A stretch of 64,000 nt of DNA. It comes from Zeugodacus cucurbitae (lineage: Eukaryota > Arthropoda > Insecta > Diptera > Tephritidae). Positions within the stretch are counted from its first letter, which is position 1, and each line of letters starts with the position of its first letter. Shown here one piece after another: positions 11,549-23,082 of this stretch. Under the pieces are notes generated by a model. That model had not been told where the DNA came from. It did not search any database and was given only the letters and a program-made list of their open reading frames with translations. The stretch covers positions 47,659,732-47,723,731 of the forward strand of contig NC_071668.1 of assembly GCF_028554725.1 (NCBI RefSeq). Reading direction: 5' to 3'. Both the position numbers and the translations under genes were made by a program.

Positions 11549-12699
11549 ATATTTAAGAAAATATAATATGGTTTGTGCAATCCGGCTTGTTTTTCATTAA
11601 ACATGTTTAAAAATGTTTGTAGGGTGTTGAGGAATAGACAGATTATATGTAGTATAAATGTTAGTATGTTTGCGCGATAAGAAGAGCGTGAAAACGGAAT
11701 AGGTAATATGCGGTTATTTTATCCACTGCACCTTTTCATTACTTATTGGTTACTATGCAGCTTACTGCTTTCAGAAGCTGAAGGCGTATCGCCGGAACAT
11801 ATTGCAAGTGTCCATGTGCATATTTATATACTTGAATATGTTTTTTATATGTGTTATGTATATTTATATACAAATGTAAGCGCATTGGCAATTTGTGGTG
11901 TATATATGTATGTAAGTTTGTATATATTTTGTAAGTCGTGTATCTCTTTTTTATATCGGTATTTTGATTTTTACCGTCAATTATAATCATAAATTATAGC
12001 CGTTTAAATGGTTTTTGGTTACAGATGTTATTTTATCTAAGCCGAATTTTTGCATATAAATAAATAAAATCTGGAATCGATACAACTCAATTTATACCGC
12101 TTAAAGAGGTATGGGAATGTGTATAGATTGTGAGTTTATATTGCGTTTTCCGATCCAATTTATTTGCTCCTATTCTACAGGCTGCCAGCTGTTCTGTTGC
12201 TCGCTGTGCTTTGTTTCTGTTATAATGCAGCTGGAGGTGTGTATATTGTTGTTGTTATTTTCGAGCCCGTTTTTGTTACATTCACATTATGTTGATTATG
12301 TTATGTTAATGTTTAGTGCTTAGTTTACCGCCCGTTTGTTTTTGTATTTATGTTTGTTTTTTATTTATTTTTCTTCTGGACGAGTGATACTTATATTGCA
12401 TACTTGTTTTGCACTGTTTCTTTCTTTTTGTTATAAGTTTGTATACTTATATGATTGTGTATATTTATACTCTCGCAACAAAAGTTGTTGTTTTATTTAA
12501 ATATTTTGCGCAGTTGTATCTTTTATTATTGTGTTAGTCACTGCACATTTATTTTATAAGAATATATATTCCGTTCACTGCAATTATTTTTTACTTTTCT
12601 TTTTGTATTTCCGAATTTTTGTCACCGCATTTTATGATTTTAATGTGTATGTATTTTATTTGATTTTTTGGTAGTATCACCAATAGTGCCTTTCAGTAA
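11549..12699. other. Non-coding interior of the LTR element
   Basis: AT-rich sequence with many TGTATAT and TTTTATTT runs and no open frame with retroelement motifs on either strand. This is where gag-pol would lie in a complete element. Confidence 0.6.
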
Positions 12700-12713
12700 G
12701 GCTCGAAGGACCA

Positions 12714-13218
12714 TGAATAATAGGGTGCATAGCCTCTCACTAGTTTTGGACGCACTCTGTTAATATCCATATATGTACATATGTCCGAAAAACAATGAAA
12801 GACGTATATTGTGCTAATACAATTTATAATATTTGTCTTTATTCGATTTTATATGGTTTAGCTAATTTTATATTTTAAATGTTAGTTTTATACAAAGGTT
12901 GTCGATTTAATCAACTGCTTGCTGCGGATGGATGGTGAAAAACGAATGAAGATACGTGAATCGGAACGCAGGTCGAAAAAGAAGAAATCGCGGGTATCAT
13001 TGACGATCCTTTCTATTCCCTTTTGTGTGGTGTACGGTGTTGTTATGTGTGTGGGTGTGTTGATGTGACAGTTTTCTTCTGTTCTGTGGTGAGTGTGGTG
13101 AATGTTATGTATCAGTGGTGTGGATTTGGATAAATGTTGTGTGCCAGTGTGGTATGTTGATGCTTAGTGAGTGTGGATGAATGTTACAGTTGGGGGTTGA
13201 GCCAGACTCATTTAAACA
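12714..13218 (-). repeat. 5' LTR of the deleted LTR retrotransposon
   Basis: This 505-bp repeat matches 10648-11152 with a 2,066-bp offset. It abuts the primer-binding site at 12700-12713, so it is the 5' LTR in the minus orientation. Confidence 0.85.
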
Positions 13219-13223
13219 AAATT

Positions 13224-13689
13224 CAATAATCATATGTGAAACAATGTGTACACTTGAACACATATATATGTATGATGGGGTACAAAAGTATGTAGACTTT
13301 AAAACGCTATGCTATTGGGTGCGTCCGGTTGGTGGCTCAAATGCTTTGGGCCACCTAGTAGGTTCCATTGGCTATCATTTGAGCCATTGGTAGCGAACCT
13401 AGCGTCACCAGGAGCGCGACAATCGCACGTGTACCATATGTCGATGGTCACCCAATGATGCACATTTGGTGGTCACTGGCGGATGGAACGGATGCACTAG
13501 GTGGATGGAATTCTATTTATAAATGTTGGTGCTATCGAGCACTAACTTTTTCATCCATCCACCATCACTCCAGTATCACCAGGAGCGCGACAATCACAAA
13601 AAATCGATTTTTTCACGACGCGCCAATGTATCAAAAAATACCAAAAAAAACCAATAATCGCCAAAAAAACATAAAAAAGCACCAAAAAT
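13224..13689. other. Unique spacer DNA right of the LTR element
   Basis: No gene is evident. CACCAGGAGCGCGACAATC occurs at about 13408 and again at about 13576. The stretch AAAAAATCGATTTTTTCACG near 13597 resembles the hairpin centre of the 231-bp element in each unit, linking this DNA to the foldback family. Confidence 0.55.
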
Positions 13690-14119
13690 GTGGTGAATGG
13701 TACCAAAATCCATCCACCAAACAACACCAAAAATCGCCAAAAAACATCAAAACCAAAAAAGTGGTGAATGGTATCAAAATCCATCAACAAAAAAAAAAAA
13801 AATCGCCAAAAACACCAAAAAAGGGGTGAATGGTACCAAAATCCATCCACCAAAAAAAATCAAAAAAGTGGTGAATGGTACCACAACACATCCACCAAAA
13901 TGCATCAAAACACACCAAAAAAGTGGTGAATGGTACCAAAATCCATCCACCAAAATGCATCAAAAAACACCAAAAAAGTGGTTAATGGTACCAAAATCAA
14001 TCCACCAAAAAAAATTAAAAAAGTGGTGAATGGTGCCAAAATCCATCCACCAAAATGCATCAAAAAACAACAAAAAAGTGGTGAATGCCACCAAAATTGG
14101 CGTAGTAAGTGGGTAGGGG
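13690..14119. repeat. Foldback-type minisatellite, eight GTGGTGAATGGTACC-type repeats
   Basis: Repeats begin at 13690, 13761, 13823, 13868, 13923, 13978, 14023 and 14078; the later ones are spaced 45 or 55 bp. Each has a core like TGGTGAATGGTACCAAAATC, then CCATCCACCAAA and an A-rich linker. The array ends in GCGTAGTAAGTGGGTAGGGGTT, the exact 22-bp inverse of the left end of the 231-bp element. Long ends built of subrepeats are typical of foldback transposons, so this looks like one arm of such an element. Confidence 0.75.
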
Positions 14120-14305
14120 TTTTTTTTTAATTGTTAAACTGTTGCTTTCAAGAAGCCATTCTGTTTGTGTTTTTGTAAAGAAATATTTATTTAAAAATTT
14201 AAGAAAAATATACAAAAGGATATTACACTTTGGATCTTATAAATATATAAATGTAAAATTTGTAAAAATAAATAATCGCCAAGCGACTTCAGACGCATTC
14301 TGTAA

Positions 14306-16300
14306 TTATTGTTGAGAAATGCCCTCCATTTCTAAGGCTCGGAAAATCTTAGAAATCGAGTAAATAAAGGCAGCGGTGCGTAAATCATTGCAGAGACCGA
14401 ATTCATTGGCCACAATCTTAATGCCTGCCCCCGCAGTTTCCATAACTGTTTGTAGTCCTGCGTCTACAATATCCGCCTCCTTCGTACAGTCTCTTATGAG
14501 CTTTAACTTTTTGTTTGGCTTGAACTTATCCTAAATAAATAAATTAAAAAAATTCATATTAACAAATTAACTTATTTGCACGGTGGTCAAAGTTCACTTA
14601 CCTCGCACTCATTCATGGAGTTAAAGATCTCGTTGATTATGGCTTTCTCGCGTTTAACATTCATTTTGCCATAAGATACATGATTGATATTCTTTAAGTA
14701 CTCAAAGTAGGATACCGTTACACCGCCAGCATTGCAAAACAAATCCGGTATAATGAGTACATTCTTTTTACGTAATATTTCATCGGCAGCTGGCGTCGAA
14801 GGACCATTAGCGCCTTCTAAAATCATCTTGGCTTGTACACTGTTAGCATTTTCGACAGTGAGAACCTTTTGCGTAGAGCAAGGCATTAGTATATCGCATT
14901 TTTCACCCAACAAACTGCCCTCTTTTTCGGTGGCTTTGGTATAGCCCTTGATTGATTTATTATTTTTTGCATAATACTCCATTAAGTCCTAAGTATATGA
15001 AGAAAATTAAAAAAATATTATCATGGAGATATTTATTTTCAATACGCCACATACCTTTGGATCAATGCCATTCTCATTTACTAGAGACACGTCAAATTCT
15101 TGAACACCGATCAGTTTGGCACCGGCTTCCACTACAAAAACGGATGCATGGGAACCGACATTGCCAAACCCTTGTACGATCACGGTTTTATCTTTCCAAC
15201 CAGTCTTCCAGCCTAATAAATCCATCCAATCTTTATCCATAATAAAACATTCAGCCGCCTTAAATAGACCACGTCCCGTGGCGGCGGTGCGACCATTTAT
15301 ACCGCCTATTTCTACTGGCTTACCAGTCGTGATGGCCAATGCATCTACATCGTTATAGCCTAGAAGAACAATTTATTTGTCTATCAAGACGTTTTCTAAT
15401 ATTTCATAAAAAAAAATTACCAAAAGTTTTAATATATTGATCCACCAACCAACTCATCTCGCGTTGGCTGGTATTCACATCTGGTGCCGGTACATCTATA
15501 CCCGGACCTATCATATTGCGACGTAATAGCTCCATTGTATAGCGACGCGTAATTGTTTGCAATTCTTGTGCAGTATACTTCTTCGGGTCGATACGTATGC
15601 CACCCTTGGAACCACCAAACGGTACATTCACGCAAGCCGTCTTAAACGCCATCAGATAAGCCAAAGCGCGTATCTCATCGGCGTCGACGTCCATGGCAAA
15701 ACGTATGCCTACAAAAGAGGAACGGATATTATCAGTCAGTTATATATATCATGCTAGACATCAGCAGTTGAAGCATTGAAAAGGAAGAACATTTTCTTGA
15801 AACACACAACTACATGCATATATTCTAGAAAATTCGTTGAGAAATTTTTTGAATATACCAGCTTTTCTAGAAAAATAATAGCCAATAATATAATTGAACC
15901 CACCGCCTTTGAGTGGTAATCTGTGTCTAGTGTGGTGTGCGCGATAGCCGGTGATTAGCTCGTAATTGCCATCACTTCTTATTATAGGGAAGGTAACTTC
16001 CAATAGATTTGTAGTGCAGCCCATCAATTTAAGCATGGCGGAAACACGTTGTTCACGCTGTTCCTTCTTCATGTAAGGATACTTTTCCAGCTCCTTTATC
16101 ATCATCGGCTCCATTAGCTGAGCGGCCGAGTGATAATAATACTCAACCATGTGTGCAAATGGTGGGTCTTTGTCTTTATTGATTTTTTCCAAATGCTTGG
16201 GCATCACGTGCTTTTCACGCGTAGCCCCAAGTCCGGTCCAGTTTAAAACTGTCTTCGATAGTGAAGATCGTAAAAGTTTACCATTTAAAAGGAAGGACAT
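14306..16300 (-). CDS. Gdh: GDH-like protein, copy 4 (533 aa)
   Basis: Exons are 15904-16300, 15421-15708, 15055-15359, 14602-14988 and 14306-14530; the frame is open and all splice borders are kept. It matches the commonest protein form (Met77, Asp141). It is the first intact gene to the right of the 4-kb spacer, which separates its 3' UTR from the exon 5 remnant at 9983-10070. Confidence 0.92.
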
Positions 16301-17489
16301 ATTGCCTTGCGATAATGCAATCCCAGTTATGATTTTTTTTTTGTGTTTTTGTAAGAAATTTTTTGCACTCACTTTTTCGGCAATTATTTTGGTATCCGCT
16401 GATTTTGTTGTATATTGTATATATACAATTGTATTACGAATATATAAATATTCCACAATATTCAGTAAGAAAATATTTTTTGTTTATTTATTATTTGCGT
16501 CAGGTTTTTTTTTGTAATTATTTTCTTCGAGAACAAATTCAAATCGCTCCGTTCAACACAACTGTTCTTATGAAAATCTCAATATCAACTGAACTGAGAA
16601 AAATAAATTTGACAATATTGACTGTTTATGTTTTGAAGTTTTGATTTTTTCTGTTGAAAATATGTTAATGTTAATGTTTTTTTAATGTTAATTATTTTAT
16701 TCTGGCAAAAATTTTGGATTTTGGGGATCGTAAAAAATGACGAATAATGCATAATAACCCCTACCCACTTACTACGCTATTTTTGGTGCATTTGGTGGAT
16801 GGATTTTTGGTACCATTCACCACTTTTTTGGTGCATTTTGGTGCATTTGATGCATTGACGCGTGGTGAAAAACCGATTTTTTCACGGCGCGCAAATGGGG
16901 TTATACAGGTCGTATGAGTACCATATTACCAAAAACAGAAAAACAGATATAAGGGTACCAAAAACAGAGGTAAGTGGGTAGGGGTTTTGTTTTTTAATTG
17001 TAAAACTGTTGCTGTCAAGAAGCCATTTTGTTTGTGTTTGTGTAAAGAAATATTTATTTAAAAATTGAAGAAAAATATACAAAAGGATATTACACTTTCG
17101 ATCTTATAAATATATAAATGTAAAATGTGTAAAAATAAACAATCGCCTAGCGACTTCAGACGCATTCTGCAATTATTGCTGAGAAATGCCCTCCAATTCT
17201 AATGCTCGGAAAATCTTCGAAATCGAGTAAATAAAGGCGGCGGTGCGTAAATCATTGCAGTGGTGAATGCCACCAAAATTGGCGTAGTAAGTGGGTAGGG
17301 GTTTTTTTTTTTAATTGTTAAACTGTTGCTGTCAAGAAGCCATTCTGTTTGTGTTTTTGTAAAGAAATATTTATTTAAAAATTTAAGAAAAATATACAAA
17401 AGGATATTACACTTTGGATCTTATAAATATATAAATGTAAAATTTGTAAAAATAAATAATCGCCAAGCGACTTCAGACGCATTCTGTAA

Positions 17490-19484
17490 TTATTGTTGAG
17501 AAATACCCTCCATTTCTAAGGCTCGGAAAATCTTAGAAATCGAGTAAATAAAGGCAGCGGTGCGTAAATCATTGCAGAGACCGAATTCATTGGCCACAAT
17601 CTTAATGCCTGCCCCCGCAGTTTCCATAACTGTTTGTAGTCCTGCGTCTACAATATCCGCCTCCTTCGTACAGTCTCTTATGAGCTTTAACTTTTTGTTT
17701 GGCTTGAACTTATCCTAAATAAATAAATTAAAAAAATTCATATTAACAAATTAACTTATTTGCACGGTGGTCAAAGTTCACTTACCTCGCACTCATTCAT
17801 GGAGTTAAAGATCTCGTTGATTATGGCTTTCTCGCGTTTAACATTCATTTTGCCATAAGATACATGATTGATATTCTTTAAGTACTCAAAGTAGGATACC
17901 GTTACACCGCCAGCATTGCAAAACAAATCCGGTATAATGAGTACATTCTTTTTACGTAATATTTCATCGGCAGCTGGCGTCGAAGGACCATTAGCGCCTT
18001 CTAAAATCATCTTGGCTTGTACACTGTTAGCATTTTCGACAGTGAGAACCTTTTGCGTAGAGCAAGGCATTAGTATATCGCATTTTTCACCCAACAAACT
18101 GCCCTCTTTTTCGGTGGCTTTGGTATAGCCCTTGATTGATTTATTATTTTTTGCATAATACTCCATTAAGTCCTAAGTATATGAAGAAAATTAAAAAAAT
18201 ATTATCATGGAGATATTTATTTTCAATACGCCACATACCTTTGGATCAATGCCATTCTCATTTACTAGAGACACGTCAAATTCTTGAACACCGATCAGTT
18301 TGGCACCGGCTTCCACTACAAAAACGGATGCATGGGAACCGACATTGCCAAACCCTTGTACGATCACGGTTTTATCTTTCCAACCAGTCTTCCAGCCTAA
18401 TAAATCCATCCAATCTTTATCCATAATAAAACATTCAGCCGCCTTAAATAGACCACGTCCCGTGGCGGCGGTGCGACCATTTATACCGCCTATTTCTACT
18501 GGCTTACCAGTCGTGATGGCCAATGCATCTACATCGTTATAGCCTAGAAGAACAATTTATTTGTCTATCAAGACGTTTTCTAATATTTCATAAAAAAAAA
18601 TTACCAAAAGTTTTAATATATTGATCCACCAACCAACTCATCTCGCGTTGGCTGGTATTCACATCTGGTGCCGGTACATCTATACCCGGACCTATCATAT
18701 TGCGACGTAATAGCTCCATTGTATAGCGACGCGTAATTGTTTGCAATTCTTGTGCAGTATACTTCTTCGGGTCGATACGTATGCCACCCTTGGAACCACC
18801 AAACGGTACATTCACGCAAGCCGTCTTAAACGCCATCAGATAAGCCAAAGCGCGTATCTCATCGGCGTCGACGTCCATGGCAAAACGTATGCCTACAAAA
18901 GAGGAACGGATATTATCAGTCAGTTATATATATCATGCTAGACATCAGCAGTTGAAGCATTGAAAAGGAAGAACATTTTCTTGAAACACACAACTACATG
19001 CATATATTCTAGAAAATTCGTTGAGAAATTTTTTGAATATACCAGCTTTTCTAGAAAAATAATAGCCAATAATATAATTGAAACCACCGCCTTTGAGTGG
19101 TAATCTGTGTCTAGTGTGGTGTGCGCGATAGCCGGTGATTAGCTCGTAATTGCCATCACTTCTTATTATAGGGAAGGTAACTTCCAATAGATTTGTAGTG
19201 CAGCCCATCAATTTAAGCATGGCGGAAACACGTTGTTCACGCTGTTCCTTCTTCATGTAAGGATACTTTTCCAGCTCCTTTATCATCATCGGCTCCATTA
19301 GCTGAGCGGCCGAGTGATAATAATACTCAACCATGTGTGCAAATGGTGGGTCTTTGTCTTTATTGATTTTTTCCAAATGCTTGGGCATCACGTGCTTTTC
19401 ACGCGTAGCCCCAAGTCCGGTCCAGTTTAAAACTGTCTTCGATAGTGAAGATCGTAAAAGTTTACCATTTAAAAGGAAGGACAT
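17490..19484 (-). CDS. Gdh: GDH-like protein, copy 5 (533 aa), altered intron 1 donor
   Basis: Exons are 19088-19484, 18605-18892, 18239-18543, 17786-18172 and 17490-17714, all open. The intron 1 donor reads GTGGTT instead of GTGGGT (19083, position +5 G to T), which should weaken splicing. An insertion in the poly-T tract near 19519 lies upstream of the ATG and does not touch the protein. If intron 1 is retained, the reading frame runs on into the intron. Confidence 0.85.
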
Positions 19485-20673
19485 ATTGCCTTGCGATAAT
19501 GCAATCCCAGTTATGATTTTTTTTTGTGTGTTTTTGTAAGAAATTTTTTGCACTCACTTTTTCGGCAATTATTTTGGTATCCGCTGATTTTGTTGTATAT
19601 TGTATATATACAATTGTATTACGAATATATAAATATTCCACAATATTCAGTAAGAAAATATTTTTTGTTTATTTATTATTTGCGTCAGGTTTTTTTTTGT
19701 AATTATTTTCTTCGAGAACAAATTCAAATCGCTCCGTTCAACACAACTGTTCTTATGAAAATCTCAATATCAACTGAACTGAGAAAAATAAATTTGACAA
19801 TATTGACTGTTTATGTTTTGAAGTTTGATTTTTTCTGTTGAAAATATGTTAATGTTAATGTTTTTTTAATGTTAATTATTTTATTCTGGCAAAAATTTTG
19901 GATTTTGGGGATCGTAAAAAATGACGAATAATGCATAATAACCCCTACCCACTTACTACGCTATTTTTGGTGCATTTGGTGGATGGATTTTTGGTACCAT
20001 TCACCACTTTTTTGGTGCATTTTGGTGCATTTGATGCATTGACGCGTGGTGAAAAACCGATTTTTTCACGGCGCGCAAATGGGGTTATACAGGTCGTATG
20101 AGTACCATATTACCAAAAACAGAAAAACAGATATAAGGGTACCAAAAACAGAGGTAAGTGGGTAGGGGTTTTGTTTTTTAATTGTAAAACTGTTGCTGTC
20201 AAGAAGCCATTTTGTTTGTGTTTGTGTAAAGAAATATTTATTTAAAAATTGAAGAAAAATATACAAAAGGATATTACACTTTCGATCTTATAAATATATA
20301 AATGTAAAATGTGTAAAAATAAACAATCGCCTAGCGACTTCAGACGCATTCTGCAATTATTGCTGAGAAATGCCCTCCAATTCTAATGCTCGGAAAATCT
20401 TCGAAATCGAGTAAATAAAGGCGGCGGTGCGTAAATCATTGCAGTGGTGAATGCCACCAAAATTGGCGTAGTAAGTGGGTAGGGGTTTTTTTTTTTAATT
20501 GTTAAACTGTTGCTGTCAAGAAGCCATTCTGTTTGTGTTTTTGTAAAGAAATATTTATTTAAAAATTTAAGAAAAATATACAAAAGGATATTACACTTTG
20601 GATCTTATAAATATATAAATGTAAAATTTGTAAAAATAAATAATCGCCAAGCGACTTCAGACGCATTCTGTAA

Positions 20674-21893
20674 TTATTGTTGAGAAATGCCCTCCATTTC
20701 TAAGGCTCGGAAAATCTTAGAACACTACAAAAACGGATGCATGGGAACCGACATTGCCAAACCCTTGTACGATCACGGTTTTATCTTTCCAACCAGTCTT
20801 CCAGCCTAATAAATCCATCCAATCTTTATCCATAATAAAACATTCAGCCGCCTTAAATAGACCACGTCCCGTGGCGGCGGTGCGACCATTTATACCGCCT
20901 ATTTCTACTGGCTTACCAGTCGTGATGGCCAATGCATCTACATCGTTATAGCCTAGAAGAACAATTTATTTGTCTATCAAGACGTTTTCTAATATTTCAT
21001 AAAAAAAAATTACCAAAAGTTTTAATATATTGATCCACCAACCAACTCATCTCGCGTTGGCTGGTATTCACATCTGGTGCCGGTACATCTATACCCGGAC
21101 CTATCATATTGCGACGTAATAGCTCCATTGTATAGCGACGCGTAATTGTTTGCAATTCTTGTGCAGTGTACTTCTTCGGGTCGATACGTATGCCACCCTT
21201 GGAACCACCAAACGGTACATTCACGCAAGCCGTCTTAAACGCCATCAGATAAGCCAAAGCGCGTATCTCATCGGCGTCGACGTCCATGGCAAAACGTATG
21301 CCTACAAAAGAGGAACGGATATTATCAGTCAGTTATATATATCATGCTAGACATCAGCAGTTGAAGCATTGAAAAGGAAGAACATTTTCTTGAAACACAC
21401 AACTACATGCATATATTCTAGAAAATTCGTTGAGAATTTTTTTGAATATACCAGCTTTTCTAGAAAAATAATAGCCAATAATATAATTGAACCCACCGCC
21501 TTTGAGTGGTAATCTGTGTCTAGTGTGGTGTGCGCGATAGCCGGTGATTAGCTCGTAATTGCCATCACTTCTTATTATAGGGAAGGTAACTTCCAATAGA
21601 TTTGTAGTGCAGCCCATCAATTTAAGCATGGCGGAAACACGTTGTTCACGCTGTTCCTTCTTCATGTAAGGATACTTTTCCAGCTCCTTTATCATCATCG
21701 GCTCCATTAGCTGAGCGGCCGAGTGATAATAATACTCAACCATGTGTGCAAATGGTGGGTCTTTGTCTTTATTGATTTTTTCCAAATGCTTGGGCATCAC
21801 GTGCTTTTCACGCGTAGCTCCAAGTCCGGTCCAGTTTAAAACTGTCTTCGATAGTGAAGATCGTAAAAGTTTACCATTTAAAAGGAAGGACAT
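20674..21893 (-). pseudogene. Gdh: GDH copy 6, exon 4 and most of exon 5 deleted
   Basis: Exon 1 (21497-21893), exon 2 (21014-21301) and the 5' part of exon 3 (20723-20952) remain. At 20722/20723 exon 3 joins directly to the last 49 bp of exon 5. About 775 bp is missing: the rest of exon 3, exon 4, two introns and most of exon 5. The junction shows no obvious microhomology. The deletion removes the region just after the cofactor loop and the whole C-terminal part, so no working enzyme is expected. Confidence 0.95.
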
Positions 21894-23082
21894 ATTGCCT
21901 TGCGATAATGCAATCCCAGTTATGATTTTTTTTGTGTGTTTTTGTAAGAAATTTTTTGCACTCACTTTTTCGGCAATTATTTTGGTATCCGCTGATTTTG
22001 TTGTATATTGTATATATACAATTGTATTACGAATATATAAATATTCCACAATATTCAGTAAGAAAATATTTTTTGTTTATTTATTATTTGCGTCAGGTTT
22101 TTTTTTGTAATTATTTTCTTCGAGAACAAATTCAAATCGCTCCGTTCAACACAACTGTTCTTATGAAAATCTCAATATCAACTGAACTGAGAAAAATAAA
22201 TTTGACAATATTGACTGTTTATGTTTTGAAGTTTTGATTTTTTCTGTTGAAAATATGTTAATGTTAATGTTTTTTTAATGTTAATTATTTTATTCTGGCA
22301 AAAATTTTGGATTTTGGGGATCGTAAAAAATGACGAATAATGCATAATAACCCCTACCCACTTACTACGCTATTTTTGGTGCATTTGGTGGATGGATTTT
22401 TGGTACCATTCACCACTTTTTTGGTGCATTTTGGTGCATTTGATGCATTGGCGCGTGGTGAAAAACCGATTTTTTCACGGCGCGCAAATGGGGTTATACA
22501 GGTCGTATGAGTACCATATTACCAAAAACAGAAAAACAGATATAAGGGTACCAAAAACAGAGGTAAGTGGGTAGGGGTTTTGTTTTTTAATTGTAAAACT
22601 GTTGCTGTCAAGAAGCCATTTTGTTTGTGTTTGTGTAAAGAAATATTTATTTAAAAATTGAAGAAAAATATACAAAAGGATATTACACTTTCGATCTTAT
22701 AAATATATAAATGTAAAATGTGTAAAAATAAACAATCGCCTAGCGACTTCAGACGCATTCTGCAATTATTGCTGAGAAATGCCCTCCAATTCTAATGCTC
22801 GGAAAATCTTCGAAATCGAGTAAATAAAGGCGGCGGTGCGTAAATCATTGCAGTGGTGAATGCCACCAAAATTGGCGTAGTAAGTGGGTAGGGGTTTTTT
22901 TTTTTAATTGTTAAACTGTTGCTGTCAAGAAGCCATTCTGTTTGTGTTTTTGTAAAGAAATATTTATTTAAAAATTTAAGAAAAATATACAAAAGGATAT
23001 TACACTTTGGATCTTATAAATATATAAATGTAAAATTTGTAAAAATAAATAATCGCCAAGCGACTTCAGACGCATTCTGTAA

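Larger units (their letters stand above)
10648..13218 (-). mobile_element. Internally deleted LTR retrotransposon (BEL/Pao-like by PBS), 2,571 bp
   Basis: Two 505-bp direct repeats (10648-11152 and 12714-13218) appear identical by eye and have TG...CA ends. The element is flanked by the 5-bp target duplication AAATT (10643-10647 and 13219-13223). Read on the minus strand, TGGTCCTTCGAGCC (12700-12713) abuts the 5' LTR as a tRNA primer-binding site, and the purine tract GGGGGGCCGGGA (11153-11164) abuts the 3' LTR as the polypurine tract. Together these fix the orientation. The 1,561-bp interior has no gag, protease, RT or integrase frame, so the element is non-autonomous. The PBS resembles those I recall from BEL/Pao elements; the family is inferred. 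Identical LTRs mean a recent insertion. Confidence 0.85.
10071..14119. repeat. ~41-bp direct repeats bounding the 4-kb spacer in unit 4
   Basis: The sequence starting TGGTGAAT and ending GTGGGTAGGGG occurs at 10071-10111 and again at 14079-14119, with two or three mismatches. In every other unit a single copy stands at this place. Either the spacer was inserted here or, more simply, ordinary units arose from a long unit by recombination between these repeats. Confidence 0.75.

Noticed and set aside
13551..13853. Open frames in the minisatellite region with repeated WYHSP or VNGTKIHPP-like peptides
   Set aside because: They are translations of the minisatellite in several frames on both strands, with no domain or start context.
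13690..14119. A CRISPR-like array of regularly spaced repeats
   Set aside because: Spacing alternates between 45 and 71 bp, the spacers are A-rich and similar to each other, and the setting is a fly genome; it is a minisatellite.
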